The notes: generated from the sequence alone by a model not told the origin. Shown: positions 34,971 to 45,672, counted from the stretch's first letter. The stretch: DNA of 64,000 nt from Brasilonema sp. CT11 (GCF_017982655.1 NZ_JABXYX010000019.1:1-64000); one strand, 5' to 3'. Made by a program: numbers and translations.

Positions 34971-35598
34971 CTACGGCATTCGCCAAATCTTAATAGTCTT
35001 GTCGATACTCACACTCACCAAAGTCTTGCCATCCGGGCTCATGGCGACGGAATAAACCGAACCGCTATGACCAGTCAGGGTAGATTTCAATTCACCCGTT
35101 TGCAGATTCCAAATCTTGATAGTCTTGTCGCGACTCCCACTCACCAAAGTCTTGCCATCCGGGCTGATGGCGACGGACAACAAAACCTCGGTATGCCCAG
35201 TCAGGGTAGATTTCAATTCACCCGTTTGCAGATTCCAAATCTTGATAGTCTTGTCGTAACTCCCACTCACCAAAGTCTTGCCATCCGGGCTGATGGCGAC
35301 GGAATAAACCGAGCGAGTATGCCCAGTCAGGGTAGATTTCAATTCACCCGTTTGCAGATTCCAAATCTTGATAGTCCCGTCGCCACTCCCACTCACCAGA
35401 GTCTTGCCATCCAGGCTGATGGCGACGGAATGAACCGAGTCGGTATGCCTAGTCAGGGTAGATTTCAATTCACCCGTTTGCAGATTCCAAATCTTGATGG
35501 TTTTGTCGTAACTCACACTCACCAAAGTCTTGCCATCCGGGCTGATGGCGACGGAATAAACCGAGCGAGTATGCCCAGTAAGGGTAGATTTCAGGAAG
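34971..35598 (-). pseudogene. WD40-repeat protein, 5'-truncated remnant with five tandem repeats
   Basis: The minus-strand frame codes for about five WD40 blades of exactly 42 residues, each with TGH...VYSVAISPDGKTLVSGS-DKTIKIW, and ends naturally with KIWRMP-stop. Unit boundaries lie 126 bp apart (about 34984, 35110, 35236, 35362, 35488). Homology stops abruptly near 35598. Upstream the frame runs about 20 codons into a stop without ATG, GTG or TTG. A functional beta-propeller usually needs seven blades and these proteins often carry an N-terminal effector domain, so this is most likely a 3' fragment of a larger gene. An internal ATG could still give a 184-residue product. Confidence 0.75.
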
Positions 35599-36067
35599 AA
35601 ACTACTTGGTGGACTGGTAATGAGAAATATCGGATTAACCGGAAATACTTCATAGTGGCATCAGAATTAGACGGATTGTGGCAAGCTGGATTGAGGCAGC
35701 ATATCATAACTGTGCTTTTATCGGCATACTTAATTTATTATTACCTAGCTACAAGTGATTGTCAGTATAAACCGCACAATAGTAGATAAATTTGAGTCTT
35801 TCTCAAATCGCCGTAATACCCATTATCGGTAAAGCGCTCATCAGTATGGGACTTACGCTGCATCTGCTAGAAACCCCGTTTCTTCGTTCGTCTTTGGTTA
35901 CGAAACAGACGATTTTTGCTAGAAACCGAGTTTCTTTGCGTAAGTCCTGAGTAATGCGATACGCATGATTGCGTCTGCCCTCTGCGCGATACGCGTAGCG
36001 TCAAGCCTCTGGCTTATCGCCAACCTCAAAGGATATAATCCATTCGGCTAAGTTGAGGCGAAAATGC
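35599..36067. other. Intergenic region upstream of the NAGPA-type gene
   Basis: Directly after the WD40 break there is a plus-strand stretch with coding-like character but no start. Then come AGAAACCGAGTTTCT palindrome modules (about 35870-35940) and a GCGAT...ATCGC repeat at 35986-36020. No gene is supported. Confidence 0.4.
35986..36020 (-). repeat. 35-bp GCGAT...ATCGC dispersed repeat
   Basis: Its reverse complement matches the copy inside hemD (52590-52624) at all but three adjacent positions. Confidence 0.7.
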
Positions 36068-36949
36068 ATGAAAAAAATGTGGATACTAGCAGGAGTGTTT
36101 ATCAGTGCGACTGTGCTACTTTTGTTTTTTCGTACTGCGACATCAAAACAAACAAACTTAATCACCAAAACCATGAACTATGAGCAACGTAATTTACCAA
36201 ACAGCATTGTCCATATCTTGAGAGTTCCTGCTCATAGCCAATTTATAGTAACTCCTGCATTGTCGTCACAACTAAATACAGTAGAGGAATTTGCCAAGCA
36301 ACATCAAGCAGTTGCCATCATCAATGCTGGTTTTTTTGATCCAGTCAACCAAAAAACAACATCTATTGTTTTTCAACAAGGAAAACTAACGGGTAATCCT
36401 AAAGACAATCAGCGATTGGTAGATAATCCTGACCTAAAACCTTACCTCAACAAGATTCTCAATCGTACAGAATTTCGGCGATACTTGTGCGAGCAAACTA
36501 TCCGTTACTCTATCACTCTCCACAGTGAGCCTCCAGCTGCTCTTTGTCAATTAGTTGATGCTGTGGGTGGTGGTCCGCAACTTTTACCAGAATTAACCTC
36601 AGTCCAAGAAGGTTTTGTAGATAACGCTAACAAAAGAGATGCTCTTGGTAGTACCAAACCCAATGCTCGAAGTGCTATTGGTATTATCAGTGATGGCAGC
36701 ATTGTTTTGGTGATGGTTGCTCAAAAACCAAATACTCCTGGTAACTCTGGGATGTCCTTGCCAGAACTGGCTCATTTTATGAAAACTCTTGGTGTTGAGA
36801 AAGCGATGAATCTGGATGGTGGAAGTTCGTCTTCGCTTTATTTTGACGGCAAAACGTTCTATGGAAAAGTTGATTCAAAGGGAAATCTGGTAAAACGACC
36901 AGTGAAGTCAGTTTTAATCGTTCAGGAAACTTTGTCAGAGGTTAAATAA
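36068..36949 (+). CDS. Phosphodiester glycosidase (NAGPA-domain) family protein
   Basis: 293 residues from ATG 36068, with GAGG 9 nt upstream; the longer TTG frame is less likely. A TM or signal segment (KKMWILAGVFISATVLLLFF) is followed by a NAGPA-like domain: AIINAGFFDP, VDAVGGGPQLL, ARSAIGIISDGSIVLVMV and the C-terminal AMNLDGGSSSSLYFDG. The family is named after the enzyme that uncovers mannose-6-phosphate; bacterial members act on envelope or extracellular glycans. Predicted to be anchored in the plasma membrane, facing the periplasm. Confidence 0.88.
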   Translation: MKKMWILAGVFISATVLLLFFRTATSKQTNLITKTMNYEQRNLPNSIVHILRVPAHSQFIVTPALSSQLNTVEEFAKQHQAVAIINAGFFDPVNQKTTSIVFQQGKLTGNPKDNQRLVDNPDLKPYLNKILNRTEFRRYLCEQTIRYSITLHSEPPAALCQLVDAVGGGPQLLPELTSVQEGFVDNANKRDALGSTKPNARSAIGIISDGSIVLVMVAQKPNTPGNSGMSLPELAHFMKTLGVEKAMNLDGGSSSSLYFDGKTFYGKVDSKGNLVKRPVKSVLIVQETLSEVK

Positions 36950-37045
36950 ATCATTTGGGTTACTTTAGTTAATCTCAGTTGCTATTTTTTTAATAGTAAC
37001 AATTGTTACAAATTATCTAGTATTTTTACATGTCTGAGCTTGGAA

Positions 37046-37345
37046 CTATTGACCCCATTCTAAAGTAATCTCTATGTTGGCTGTATTGGAACCCTTTACT
37101 AGTAAAGCGGTAAGTCTACCAGATTCAATCGCAATATCAACACCAAACTTTATAGTAGCTCGATCTGGCTTAACCTTGTGTAATGCTTCCACAATTTCTT
37201 TGGTTAGCGATTCAATAGCGGTGGTAACTTCTTCAAAAGGTCGAGATTGAAAATTTACTTTGCGATCGCCTATCTGTGTCGCTTCAACTCTAACACTTGT
37301 ACCATCAGTTAGTTCCACTGTAATTATCTTGGTTTGAAGTTCCAT
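37046..37345 (-). CDS. Trypsin-co-occurring domain (Trypco1)-like protein
   Basis: 99 residues. The pattern ITVELTDGTSVRVEA, PFEEVTTAIESLTKEIVEALHKVKPDRATIKFGVDIAIESGRLTALLVKGS and final NIEITLEW fits the small domain known from proteins encoded near trypsin-like proteases in bacterial conflict systems (CU044_2847 family, as I recall). No protease or NTPase gene is adjacent here, so its partner is unclear. Confidence 0.65.
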   Translation of the reverse strand: MELQTKIITVELTDGTSVRVEATQIGDRKVNFQSRPFEEVTTAIESLTKEIVEALHKVKPDRATIKFGVDIAIESGRLTALLVKGSNTANIEITLEWGQ

Positions 37346-37577
37346 GTGTCTTCGACTGGATTACTCTGCTTTTATAGCATTCCATCGTTCAACTAATTAT
37401 CAGGAAGACAAAAAATATACCAAAGCGAAGTCCAAATTTGGCTGTACAGATGCTGGTAACAATCACCAGACCAGTTTTTCACTTGGGAGTCAAAGTCCAC
37501 CACTTCTATAAGTCTCGGTGTACTTTGGAGTTGAAATCCCCATCTTGACTGTTTTCATCTCCCTCGTCCTTGTTATC

Positions 37578-38414
37578 TTAACCTCCTCCAACATTCATTG
37601 CAGCCAAAACAGCCTTCTGGCTGACATCTTTGTACACTGTGTCTAAATACTTCATCACCACATCAGCTGCGGTTAAATTTGTTAAATTTTCCTCTTCCTT
37701 AGCCAAAGGAATTGACCCCAACACATCTAAAATCGTTTCGCCTGTTGATGGTGCAATAACGACTAAAGAAGATTCCAATGGCTCATTGTATTGCCAGAAA
37801 GATTCGATTTTTACAGAGAATCGTTTCTCATGTGTTGACTCTTGAACCTCAGATGGTTCGTTTTGTGAAGTTTTAACAGTTTTGCTGCGTAAGTGACGTA
37901 AATCACTGATAATTTTCTCTTTTGTACTTCCCCGTAATTGAAAAAGAACAAATGGATCTTCACTAAAGCGATCGCCTAACTGATAGTAAACTGCAGCGAC
38001 GTGTTTGCAAGGGTTAGCTTTATCAGGACAAGAGCATTTACTATGGACATCAGATAAGGTAAAAGGAAATAAGGAAAGACCATTGGCAGTGAAAACGTCT
38101 TCCATATTTTGCGGCATTTCTCCTGCTAGTAGCTTGGCAGCAAACATTGATTTTTGGGACATTGTTTCAACCACATAACCCCACTGTTCCTCAGTAAAAG
38201 GATCAAGGGACAAGGAAACTTTGTATGGTTCTTGTTCACTGCCTTGCACTCTAGCTAATACCTTTGCACCTTGAAACTCTATACTCAGAACATTTCCCTG
38301 ACGCGCATAAATTCTCCCACGTTCCAAACGTTTTTTAAAACGATAGGAATCTAACAAATCAAGCCACCTTTGTGACCACCATTCTCGACTTGTTTTAAGG
38401 GTCTCATTTGTCAT
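37578..38414 (-). CDS. SWIM zinc-finger protein
   Basis: 278 residues. The SWIM motif CxCx(n)CxH is seen as CSCPDKANPCKHVAAVYYQLG (about residues 127-147). An N-terminal R-x-R-GR-YARQGNV block precedes it. The gene overlaps the stop codon of the SNF2 helicase gene by 4 bp (ATGA), which suggests translational coupling. SWIM proteins often accompany or are fused to SNF2 helicases and are thought to aid nucleic-acid or protein binding. Confidence 0.88.
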   Translation of the reverse strand: MTNETLKTSREWWSQRWLDLLDSYRFKKRLERGRIYARQGNVLSIEFQGAKVLARVQGSEQEPYKVSLSLDPFTEEQWGYVVETMSQKSMFAAKLLAGEMPQNMEDVFTANGLSLFPFTLSDVHSKCSCPDKANPCKHVAAVYYQLGDRFSEDPFVLFQLRGSTKEKIISDLRHLRSKTVKTSQNEPSEVQESTHEKRFSVKIESFWQYNEPLESSLVVIAPSTGETILDVLGSIPLAKEEENLTNLTAADVVMKYLDTVYKDVSQKAVLAAMNVGGG

Positions 38415-41400
38415 TCTGTTTCCTCATCTATAACTGCACTCCTGTCAAGTATGAGCAAGTTGCGGAGTTGGTCTGTATCCAATTCCGTAAGCCAATTTTC
38501 ACCAGCACCAACAACTTGTTCGGCAAGTTGTTTTTTACTTTCAATCATGTCATGAATTTTTTCTTCTAAAGTGCCAGTGGAAATAAATTTATGGACTTGG
38601 ACATTGCGAGTTTGACCAATACGAAAAACTCTATCTGTAGCCTGATTTTCTACCGCTGGGTTCCACCATCTGTCAAAGTGGAAAACATGATTGGCTCGTG
38701 TTAAATTTAATCCTACACCACCTGCTTTCAGCGACAAAATCATAATTGGTGGTCCTTGAGGATCGTGTTGGAAACGGTCTACCATTTCCTCACGTTGTTT
38801 TTTCTGAGTACTACCGTATAAAAACAATGTTTCTCGTCCTAATTGTTTTTCCAGATATGGTTTGAGTAACTTACCCCACTCTGCAAACTGAGTGAAAATT
38901 AAAGCGCGATCGCCACTTGCGACAACTATCTCTAACATTTCCTGCAAGCGCTGGAGTTTACCAGAATGATATTGTTCCAATGTGTCTTGCTTCAAATAAT
39001 GCGATGGGTGATTGCAGATTTGTTTTAACTTAACAAGTAAAGCTAAAATCATGCCTCTGCGTTGCAAACCCTCAGCTTCTTCAATTTCAGCCAGAGACTC
39101 TTCCACAGCTTTTTGATACAATTGAGCTTGTTGAGCAGTCAGACCACAAAATACAGTCATTTCCTGTTTCTCTGGCAAATCTTGAATAATGCTGCGGTCA
39201 GTTTTCAGGCGACGTAGAATAAAAGGTTGAGCTAATGAACGCAATTGATTTAACGAAGCTGCATCACCATACTTCTCAATTGGTATCGCAAAACGCCGCT
39301 GAAAAAATTGCTTATTTCCCAAATAACCAGGATTGAGAAACTCCAAAATCGACCAGAGTTCTTGCAGTCTATTTTCTACTGGTGTTCCCGTAAGAGCAAT
39401 CCGAAATGTAGATTCTATTTGTCGTACCGCCTGTGACTGTTTTGCATCTGAATTTTTGACATTTTGTGCTTCATCTAAAACGATGATTTGCCAAGAAACG
39501 CTCTGCAATGATTTTAGATCACGGTGAATCAGCGGGTAGCTAGTGATGACTATATCATGCTTGTTCACTGCTTCTACAAACGTCTTACCTTTAGGACGCT
39601 TGTCCCCGTGATATTGCATAACTTTCAGCGTTGGGGCAAATTTATTGACTTCTCTTTCCCAGTTTCCTAAAACTGAAGTTGGGCAAACCAGCAGTGTTGG
39701 TTTTTCGAGTGTTTCTTGTTCTTTTAAGTGTAAGAGGAAGGCTATGAATTGGATGGTTTTTCCTAATCCCATATCGTCCGCCAGACAAGCACCCAAGCCC
39801 CAACGTTCCAAAAACGAAAGCCACGCCATCCCACGTTCTTGATAAGGTCGCAACTTTCCCTGGAAGCTGGCGGGTGTGGGCAAGGGTTCAACTGCTTTGT
39901 TATTCGTCAAGGCAGATATCAATTCCTGTAATGCCCCAGACGCTTCAAAGCTAACCACTGGTAATTTTTCAATCGTCTGAGTGTTTCCTGTACTGATACG
40001 CAAAGCATCTTCCAAAGACAGCGCCATTTGTTCTTTACGAGAAGCAAAAAAGGTTTGTGCTGTTTTGATATCTTGCGATCGCAATTCTACCCACTCGCCA
40101 TTAATTTCTACCAATGGGCTATTCAAAGCCACCAACCGATCAAATTCTGCTTTGGAAATCGTCTGTCCACCAATCGCCAATTCCCACTTGAAATTCAACA
40201 AACTTTCCAAACCTAAACGTTCTTGCTTTTTCTTAGATGTTTGGGCAGTTACTTTCAAACCCAAACGATTTGCCCATCCTTCGCGGTTCTCTAAACTAGG
40301 CGGTAAAATCACACCCAAACCACTATCTTCAAACCGCCATGCTACAGACTTGATAAACTCATAAGCTTGAACTGGGTTGAGATAGCAAAATTGAGGATAC
40401 GGAGTTTCTAAGCTAGCTGCAATTGCTGGATACAATCGTGAAGCCAATCCCAAACCGCCTAAAAATGTCTCTTGTGGTTGTTCAATTGTTCGATTTTGGT
40501 AAACAAATTTTTCTAAAGGGTGGTTCCAAATCGTTGTCGCGTCTATAAGAAAATTGGAATCATCAGCAGCTTGTAGAAAATAAGCTAAAGTCCAATGAGT
40601 CTCCCCCCCTGACTCTGGAGAACGTAATACGAAACAGGTACGAAACTGGTTGTTCCCCGCCATTTGGTATTGCAACGGCATAGTCCAAGCTTTGAGCACC
40701 GTCTCTAGTCGTTGTACTCCAAAAGGATCAGCACTGAGTGTGTTAGCAGCCGTCAGAGAATTTAACCACTGTCGCACCGTCGTTGGTAAAGACGCCATCA
40801 CTCTGGTTTCTAACAGAGGTTGGGAACCCACCATCGCTCGTACTTGAGCATCTATTGTACTGTTAAGAAATCCCAGCAGTAATTCTTGAGGTTCGGGTGG
40901 CAAGTTTATGTGAACAGATGACGAGGATTTTGCCTCCTTATCTTCCCCTTCTTGGAAACTTTCCTGATAAGTCCGACAAGCCAATGGCATCAATTGAGAA
41001 ATTTTTTCTAAACGAGTTCCATCTTGGGCGCTATCTAGAAGTGCTTGCCATTTCGCGACTGTAGAATTATCGCTTTGGCGTTGAATTGTGGGCAAAAACT
41101 TACCACGCGAAATGAGATCCAAACTCCAGCGGGCAACCTGCACCCAAAAGTGTAAATCTCCTCCCAAAAAATTATCTTCACCATTAGGAACACTCAGAGG
41201 TAACGAAGTCAGGAATTTTATTGCCTCTTCGGGGTTGAGGCAAAAACCTTCAACAAGCCACGGTTGTAAGTACTGGGGAGTTTTCTTTGGTAAATCTAAT
41301 GTGGCAGAATGTGCTGGAAAGATTTCAACTGTTTCCTCCTGAGTATTTTCTAAAATATAAGTTGGTAGGGCAACGACTTGGGAGTGTGTTGGCAAACTCA

Positions 41401-41674
41401 CATCGGCTGTACTGGCTGCTTTGGGCGTTTTCCCACTTTTGAGAGATTTTGTCTGTGACGTCTCTACACGTTTGGGGTGCAGTATTTTAACAATTGAAAT
41501 GTTACGTGAATTTAGCCACTCGATTAACTCTAATGGCATCATTGCCAGAGGATGTATTGATACATCACTCAATGGACTCTGACTAGAATTTGTCCCAAGA
41601 GTTCGCCAAGTTTCTCCCCAAACAAATAAACAACCCTGATTTTGTGTTAACCAAGTACCGTGTAGAATTGCCAT
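38411..41674 (-). CDS. SNF2-family DEAD/DEAH-box ATPase/helicase
   Basis: 1087 residues. A long N-terminal region (about 1-590) typical of bacterial SNF2 proteins linked to SWIM partners precedes the ATPase core: motif I DDMGLGKTIQ (about 634), motif II DEAQNVKN, motif III LTGTPVENRL, motif V GGVGLNLTRANHVFHFDRWWNP and motif VI ATDRVFRIGQTRNVQVHKF. It is a double-stranded DNA translocase of Rad54/HepA style. It is the first gene of a two-gene operon with the SWIM protein. Confidence 0.95.
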   Translation of the reverse strand: MAILHGTWLTQNQGCLFVWGETWRTLGTNSSQSPLSDVSIHPLAMMPLELIEWLNSRNISIVKILHPKRVETSQTKSLKSGKTPKAASTADVSLPTHSQVVALPTYILENTQEETVEIFPAHSATLDLPKKTPQYLQPWLVEGFCLNPEEAIKFLTSLPLSVPNGEDNFLGGDLHFWVQVARWSLDLISRGKFLPTIQRQSDNSTVAKWQALLDSAQDGTRLEKISQLMPLACRTYQESFQEGEDKEAKSSSSVHINLPPEPQELLLGFLNSTIDAQVRAMVGSQPLLETRVMASLPTTVRQWLNSLTAANTLSADPFGVQRLETVLKAWTMPLQYQMAGNNQFRTCFVLRSPESGGETHWTLAYFLQAADDSNFLIDATTIWNHPLEKFVYQNRTIEQPQETFLGGLGLASRLYPAIAASLETPYPQFCYLNPVQAYEFIKSVAWRFEDSGLGVILPPSLENREGWANRLGLKVTAQTSKKKQERLGLESLLNFKWELAIGGQTISKAEFDRLVALNSPLVEINGEWVELRSQDIKTAQTFFASRKEQMALSLEDALRISTGNTQTIEKLPVVSFEASGALQELISALTNNKAVEPLPTPASFQGKLRPYQERGMAWLSFLERWGLGACLADDMGLGKTIQFIAFLLHLKEQETLEKPTLLVCPTSVLGNWEREVNKFAPTLKVMQYHGDKRPKGKTFVEAVNKHDIVITSYPLIHRDLKSLQSVSWQIIVLDEAQNVKNSDAKQSQAVRQIESTFRIALTGTPVENRLQELWSILEFLNPGYLGNKQFFQRRFAIPIEKYGDAASLNQLRSLAQPFILRRLKTDRSIIQDLPEKQEMTVFCGLTAQQAQLYQKAVEESLAEIEEAEGLQRRGMILALLVKLKQICNHPSHYLKQDTLEQYHSGKLQRLQEMLEIVVASGDRALIFTQFAEWGKLLKPYLEKQLGRETLFLYGSTQKKQREEMVDRFQHDPQGPPIMILSLKAGGVGLNLTRANHVFHFDRWWNPAVENQATDRVFRIGQTRNVQVHKFISTGTLEEKIHDMIESKKQLAEQVVGAGENWLTELDTDQLRNLLILDRSAVIDEETE

Positions 41675-42373
41675 TTAACAGTTCTCAAATGTTCGCGAAA
41701 CTACTAACAATTAATAATCTTTTCGATTTTTTAAAACATTATTTTTTGTGATGTATCATTAAAAAACTAAAATTTTTCACAATTTCTCAGAAAAACTAAA
41801 TTTATTTTTTTCAATCTTTATCATCGAATTTAGCAAATAACCATCATTTTTTATTACTATTTTATACCAATTTGCCGTCATTGGCGTAATGTTGAGACAT
41901 GAAATTGCCAAGCGACACTAGGTTCCACTAGCTGAATACAAATTACGTTTTGACAATACAACTTGGTATTAGTAGAAGTTTCATAGAGCTAGAAGAATAA
42001 AAGATCACAAAAGGATCAGAGCTTGCTATTGTTAAAGAGAAAATATATTCCTCAAAACAACTTCCTTGCAAACAGAGCTAGCTAGTAATATTCGGGCTGA
42101 TTGTTGATTATAGCGCACTTGCATTTGCAATAGAATGCACCTGTGCCAAACCCTCCCCGAACTCCAGCTATCCATTACCCGCATCTTTATTAACATTTGA
42201 CAAGAGCAATCGCTCATGGGTACTCTAATCCCACCACTCTCAACAAACTTGATACTGGGTGCTCAAGTCTAAAGTTGTTGATCTTTAGGTGTGTGAGTGA
42301 CGCCAGCCAGAGGGCATAAATGTTAGGATTGCCACAGAGAGAGAATAGCGTGCATAGAAGGAAAAAAAATTGA
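41675..42373. other. Divergent intergenic region between the SNF2 gene and pnp
   Basis: About 700 bp. The 41690-41880 part is very AT-rich. A possible pnp promoter has TTGACA at 42197-42202 and TACTCT at 42221-42226 (18-bp spacer), giving a leader of about 140 nt. No gene is seen. Confidence 0.4.
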
Positions 42374-44530
42374 ATGGGAGAATTTGAGAAGTCAATATCC
42401 TTTGACGGACGGGATATTCGACTGAAGGTTGGTCATTTAGCTCCCCAGGCTGGTGGCTCGGTGTTGATAGAATCTGGTGACACAACAGTTTTGGTGACGG
42501 CTACGCGATCACAAGCCAGAGAAGGCATCGATTTTCTTCCGTTGACAGTAGATTACGAAGAAAGACTGTATGCGGCAGGTAGAATTCCTGGAGGAATTAT
42601 GCGGCGCGAAGGTCGTCCGCCAGAAAAAACAACTCTCACCAGTCGTTTAATTGACCGTCCAATACGTCCTTTGTTCCCGTCTTGGTTGCGAGACGATTTG
42701 CAAATTGTTGCGCTGACACTCTCAATGGATGAGTTGGTGCCACCTGATGTGCTAGCAGTCACAGGTGCTTCGATCGCCACTTTAATGGCACAAATACCAT
42801 TTAACGGACCAATGGCGGCAGTGCGTGTCGGGTTAGTAGGAGATGATTTTATCATTAACCCCACCTATGCAGAAATTCAAGCTGGGGAGTTGGATTTGGT
42901 GGTTGCGGGTTCACCAGAAGGTGTGATCATGGTGGAAGCAGGAGCAAATCAACTCTCAGAAAGAGACATTATCGAAGCAATTGAATTTGGCTACGAAGCA
43001 GTACAGGATCTGATTAGGGCGCAGCAAGATTTGATTGCTGAAATAGGTCTGGAAATTCAACACGAAGAGCCACCAGAGGTAGACTCAACGCTGGAAAACT
43101 ATATACACGATCGCGCTGCTGTTGAAATTAAGAAAATTCTGTCACAATTTGATTTCGACAAAACACAGCGCGATACAGCTTTAGATGTAGTCAAGGAATC
43201 GATTAAAGCTGCGATCGCAGAACTTAGCGAAGAAGATTCTGTCCGCGTTGCCGCATTGGCAAATAGTAAGGCTCTTGATAATACCTTCAAAGACCTTACT
43301 AAAAAGCTCATGCGCCGTCAAATCATCGAAGATAATGTTCGTGTTGACGGTCGTAAGCTTGATGAAGTACGTCCCGTATCTTGTGATGTTGGCATTTTGC
43401 CCAAGCGAGTCCACGGTAGCGGTCTATTTAACCGGGGATTAACTCAGGTGCTATCTGCTTGCACTCTTGGTACACCAGGAGATGCTCAATCACTGGCTGA
43501 TGACTTACAACAAGATCAACATAAGCGTTACCTGCACCATTACAATTTCCCACCGTTCTCCGTTGGGGAAACAAAACCCTTACGTGCACCAGGACGTCGG
43601 GAAATAGGTCACGGAGCACTGGCAGAAAGAGCAATGCTACCCGTATTACCGCCCAAAGAACAATTTCCCTACGTGATTCGGGTGGTATCGGAAGTGCTTT
43701 CTTCCAACGGTTCCACCTCAATGGGTTCAGTGTGCGGTTCGACACTGGCATTGATGGATGCAGGCGTACCCCTTTCCAAACCCGTTAGTGGTGCTGCAAT
43801 GGGTTTGATAAAAGAAGGCGACGAAGTCCGAGTCCTGACTGACATTCAGGGTATAGAAGACTTTTTGGGCGATATGGACTTTAAAGTTGCCGGGACAGAC
43901 AAAGGCATAACCGCCCTACAAATGGATATGAAAATTTCCGGTCTATCCATGGATATAATTTCCCAAGCCATCGAGCAAGCCAAAGCAGCACGGTTGCACA
44001 TTCTGGAGAAAATGCTTCAGACAATCGATCAACCGCGCCCTCAAATGTCACCTTATGCCCCACGTCTGTTGACTATCCGGATTGATCCAGACATGATTGG
44101 TCTAGTGATTGGACCAGGAGGCAAGACGATTAAGGGTATCACTGAAGAGACAGGTGCTAAAATTGACATAGAAGATGATGGCACAGTGACGGTTTCTGCT
44201 GTGGATGAAACCAAGGCTAAGAAAGCACGGCTCATAATCCAAGGCATGACAAGAAAGCTCAATGAAGGTGATGTCTACGCCGGTAAAGTGACACGAATTA
44301 TACCAATAGGTGCTTTTGTGGAATTTCTTCCTAGCAAGGAAGGGATGATCCACATTTCGCAACTGGCTGACTACCGTGTTGGCAAAGTTGAGGACGAAGT
44401 CACAGTTGGTGATGAAGTGATTGTAAAAGTGCGAGAAATTGATAACAAAGGCAGAATTAACCTTACCCGCCTGGGTATTCACCCAGAGCAAGCAGCCGCA
44501 GCGCGAGATGCTGCAGCAGTCAATCGGTAA
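42374..44530 (+). CDS. pnp: Polyribonucleotide nucleotidyltransferase (PNPase)
   Basis: 718 residues. There are two RNase PH domains: the first opens [26 protein letters not shown], and the second carries the catalytic block around [24 protein letters not shown] domain ([25 protein letters not shown], about residues 575-600) and an S1 domain ([30 protein letters not shown]) complete the protein. It is the 3'-5' phosphorolytic RNase that also adds heteropolymeric tails in cyanobacteria. The gene appears complete and single. Confidence 0.98.
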   Translation: MGEFEKSISFDGRDIRLKVGHLAPQAGGSVLIESGDTTVLVTATRSQAREGIDFLPLTVDYEERLYAAGRIPGGIMRREGRPPEKTTLTSRLIDRPIRPLFPSWLRDDLQIVALTLSMDELVPPDVLAVTGASIATLMAQIPFNGPMAAVRVGLVGDDFIINPTYAEIQAGELDLVVAGSPEGVIMVEAGANQLSERDIIEAIEFGYEAVQDLIRAQQDLIAEIGLEIQHEEPPEVDSTLENYIHDRAAVEIKKILSQFDFDKTQRDTALDVVKESIKAAIAELSEEDSVRVAALANSKALDNTFKDLTKKLMRRQIIEDNVRVDGRKLDEVRPVSCDVGILPKRVHGSGLFNRGLTQVLSACTLGTPGDAQSLADDLQQDQHKRYLHHYNFPPFSVGETKPLRAPGRREIGHGALAERAMLPVLPPKEQFPYVIRVVSEVLSSNGSTSMGSVCGSTLALMDAGVPLSKPVSGAAMGLIKEGDEVRVLTDIQGIEDFLGDMDFKVAGTDKGITALQMDMKISGLSMDIISQAIEQAKAARLHILEKMLQTIDQPRPQMSPYAPRLLTIRIDPDMIGLVIGPGGKTIKGITEETGAKIDIEDDGTVTVSAVDETKAKKARLIIQGMTRKLNEGDVYAGKVTRIIPIGAFVEFLPSKEGMIHISQLADYRVGKVEDEVTVGDEVIVKVREIDNKGRINLTRLGIHPEQAAAARDAAAVNR

Positions 44531-44832
44531 CTAGATTTTGGATTTTAGATTGTAGATTTAGGATGAATCGCAAATCTAAAATCCACTTTGGTGTCTATTG
44601 AGGGAACGCTTAACAGTGAACAGTGAACAGTGAACAGGGTGAATGGTGTTTCTTTGATATGCTGTTAGCAGTTTTCTACCGAACCATGAGACGCTCAGAT
44701 TGTTTCATTGCCAGACAAAATCAAACCTACGGATGTGTAGAAACGGTTTATTTTGATAAGAAAGTAAAAGAAATAAATGGATTTCTAAATCTGTAGAAGT
44801 AAAAACCTGTCAAAGTCTGGTAATCTGCGATC
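44531..44832. repeat. Intergenic region with heptamer repeats
   Basis: ATTTTAGATT-type repeats near 44536-44580 can pair with AAATCTAAAATCC. (AACAGTG)3 heptamers are at about 44612-44636. No gene is seen. Confidence 0.55.
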
Positions 44833-45672
44833 ATGCCAATACGTCAAACCTTATCGAAACCTGATATCCAACTTTCTTATTTAGAGTGGAACCAAGGTCA
44901 AGAACCTTTACTGGTATTACACGGTTTAGCCGACAACGCCTTGGTTTGGTCGAGCCTAGCAGATGACTTAGCCCCAGATTACCATATAGTCGCGCCAGAT
45001 ATGCGCGGTCATGGTGAGAGTGGCAAACCAGAGAAAGATTATAGTTTTGAGAGTGCGATCAAAGACTTAGAAGCACTGATGGATAGCTTGGGATGGTCAG
45101 CTGCTCATGTTGTCGCTCACTCCTGGACAGGTAAACTAGCTGTTATATGGGCAAGGATCAATTCGCAGCGTTTACGGAGTATGGTTCTAGTCGATCCCAT
45201 TTTTATTTGGAAAATACCCAGCTTTTTCAAGTTTACTTTTCCCTTCTTGTATCAATTTTTATCCTTTATCAAAGGGATGGGACCATTTGCTAGTTACGAG
45301 GAAGCCCAACAGCAAGCGCGTCAGTTAAATCAGTTTCAAGGATGGAGTCCCTTACAACAGCAAGTTTTTCAAGCAAGTATTGAACAAAAAACCGATGGCA
45401 CTTGGGGTAGTAAATTTACCATAGCAGCTCGCGATAGAATTTTTGAGGAAGTGATGGAGGTTTCCGGTTTTACAACCCCCATTCATATCCCCACCTTGTT
45501 TGTGCAGCCAGAAAAAGGACTTAACCGTAAAGATTGGCAACTCCAACCTTACAAAACTAATTTAAAAAATTTACGCGTTTGTCAAGTTCCTGGTAATCAC
45601 TGGCCTTTTTTAACACAGCCTGAGGCGTTTAACCAAACTGTGAAAGCTTTTTTGCAAGAGCATAGATCTTAA
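44833..45672 (+). CDS. Alpha/beta hydrolase fold protein
   Basis: 279 residues. LLVLHGLADNALVW forms the oxyanion region. The nucleophile elbow is HVVAHSWTGKLAV (Ser about 98), where the second Gly of the usual GxSxG is kept but the first is Ala. APDMRGHGESGKP and the catalytic-type His in VPGNHWPFL (about 256) complete the pattern. It is a cytoplasmic hydrolase or haloalkane-dehalogenase-like enzyme with unknown substrate. Confidence 0.88.
   Translation: MPIRQTLSKPDIQLSYLEWNQGQEPLLVLHGLADNALVWSSLADDLAPDYHIVAPDMRGHGESGKPEKDYSFESAIKDLEALMDSLGWSAAHVVAHSWTGKLAVIWARINSQRLRSMVLVDPIFIWKIPSFFKFTFPFLYQFLSFIKGMGPFASYEEAQQQARQLNQFQGWSPLQQQVFQASIEQKTDGTWGSKFTIAARDRIFEEVMEVSGFTTPIHIPTLFVQPEKGLNRKDWQLQPYKTNLKNLRVCQVPGNHWPFLTQPEAFNQTVKAFLQEHRS

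Noticed and set aside
35067-35789. Long plus-strand open frame (240 codons) opposite the WD40 repeats
   Set aside because: It is kept open only because the 126-bp WD40 unit is a multiple of three. The translation is a repeat of antisense sequence and the sense strand clearly encodes WD40 blades.
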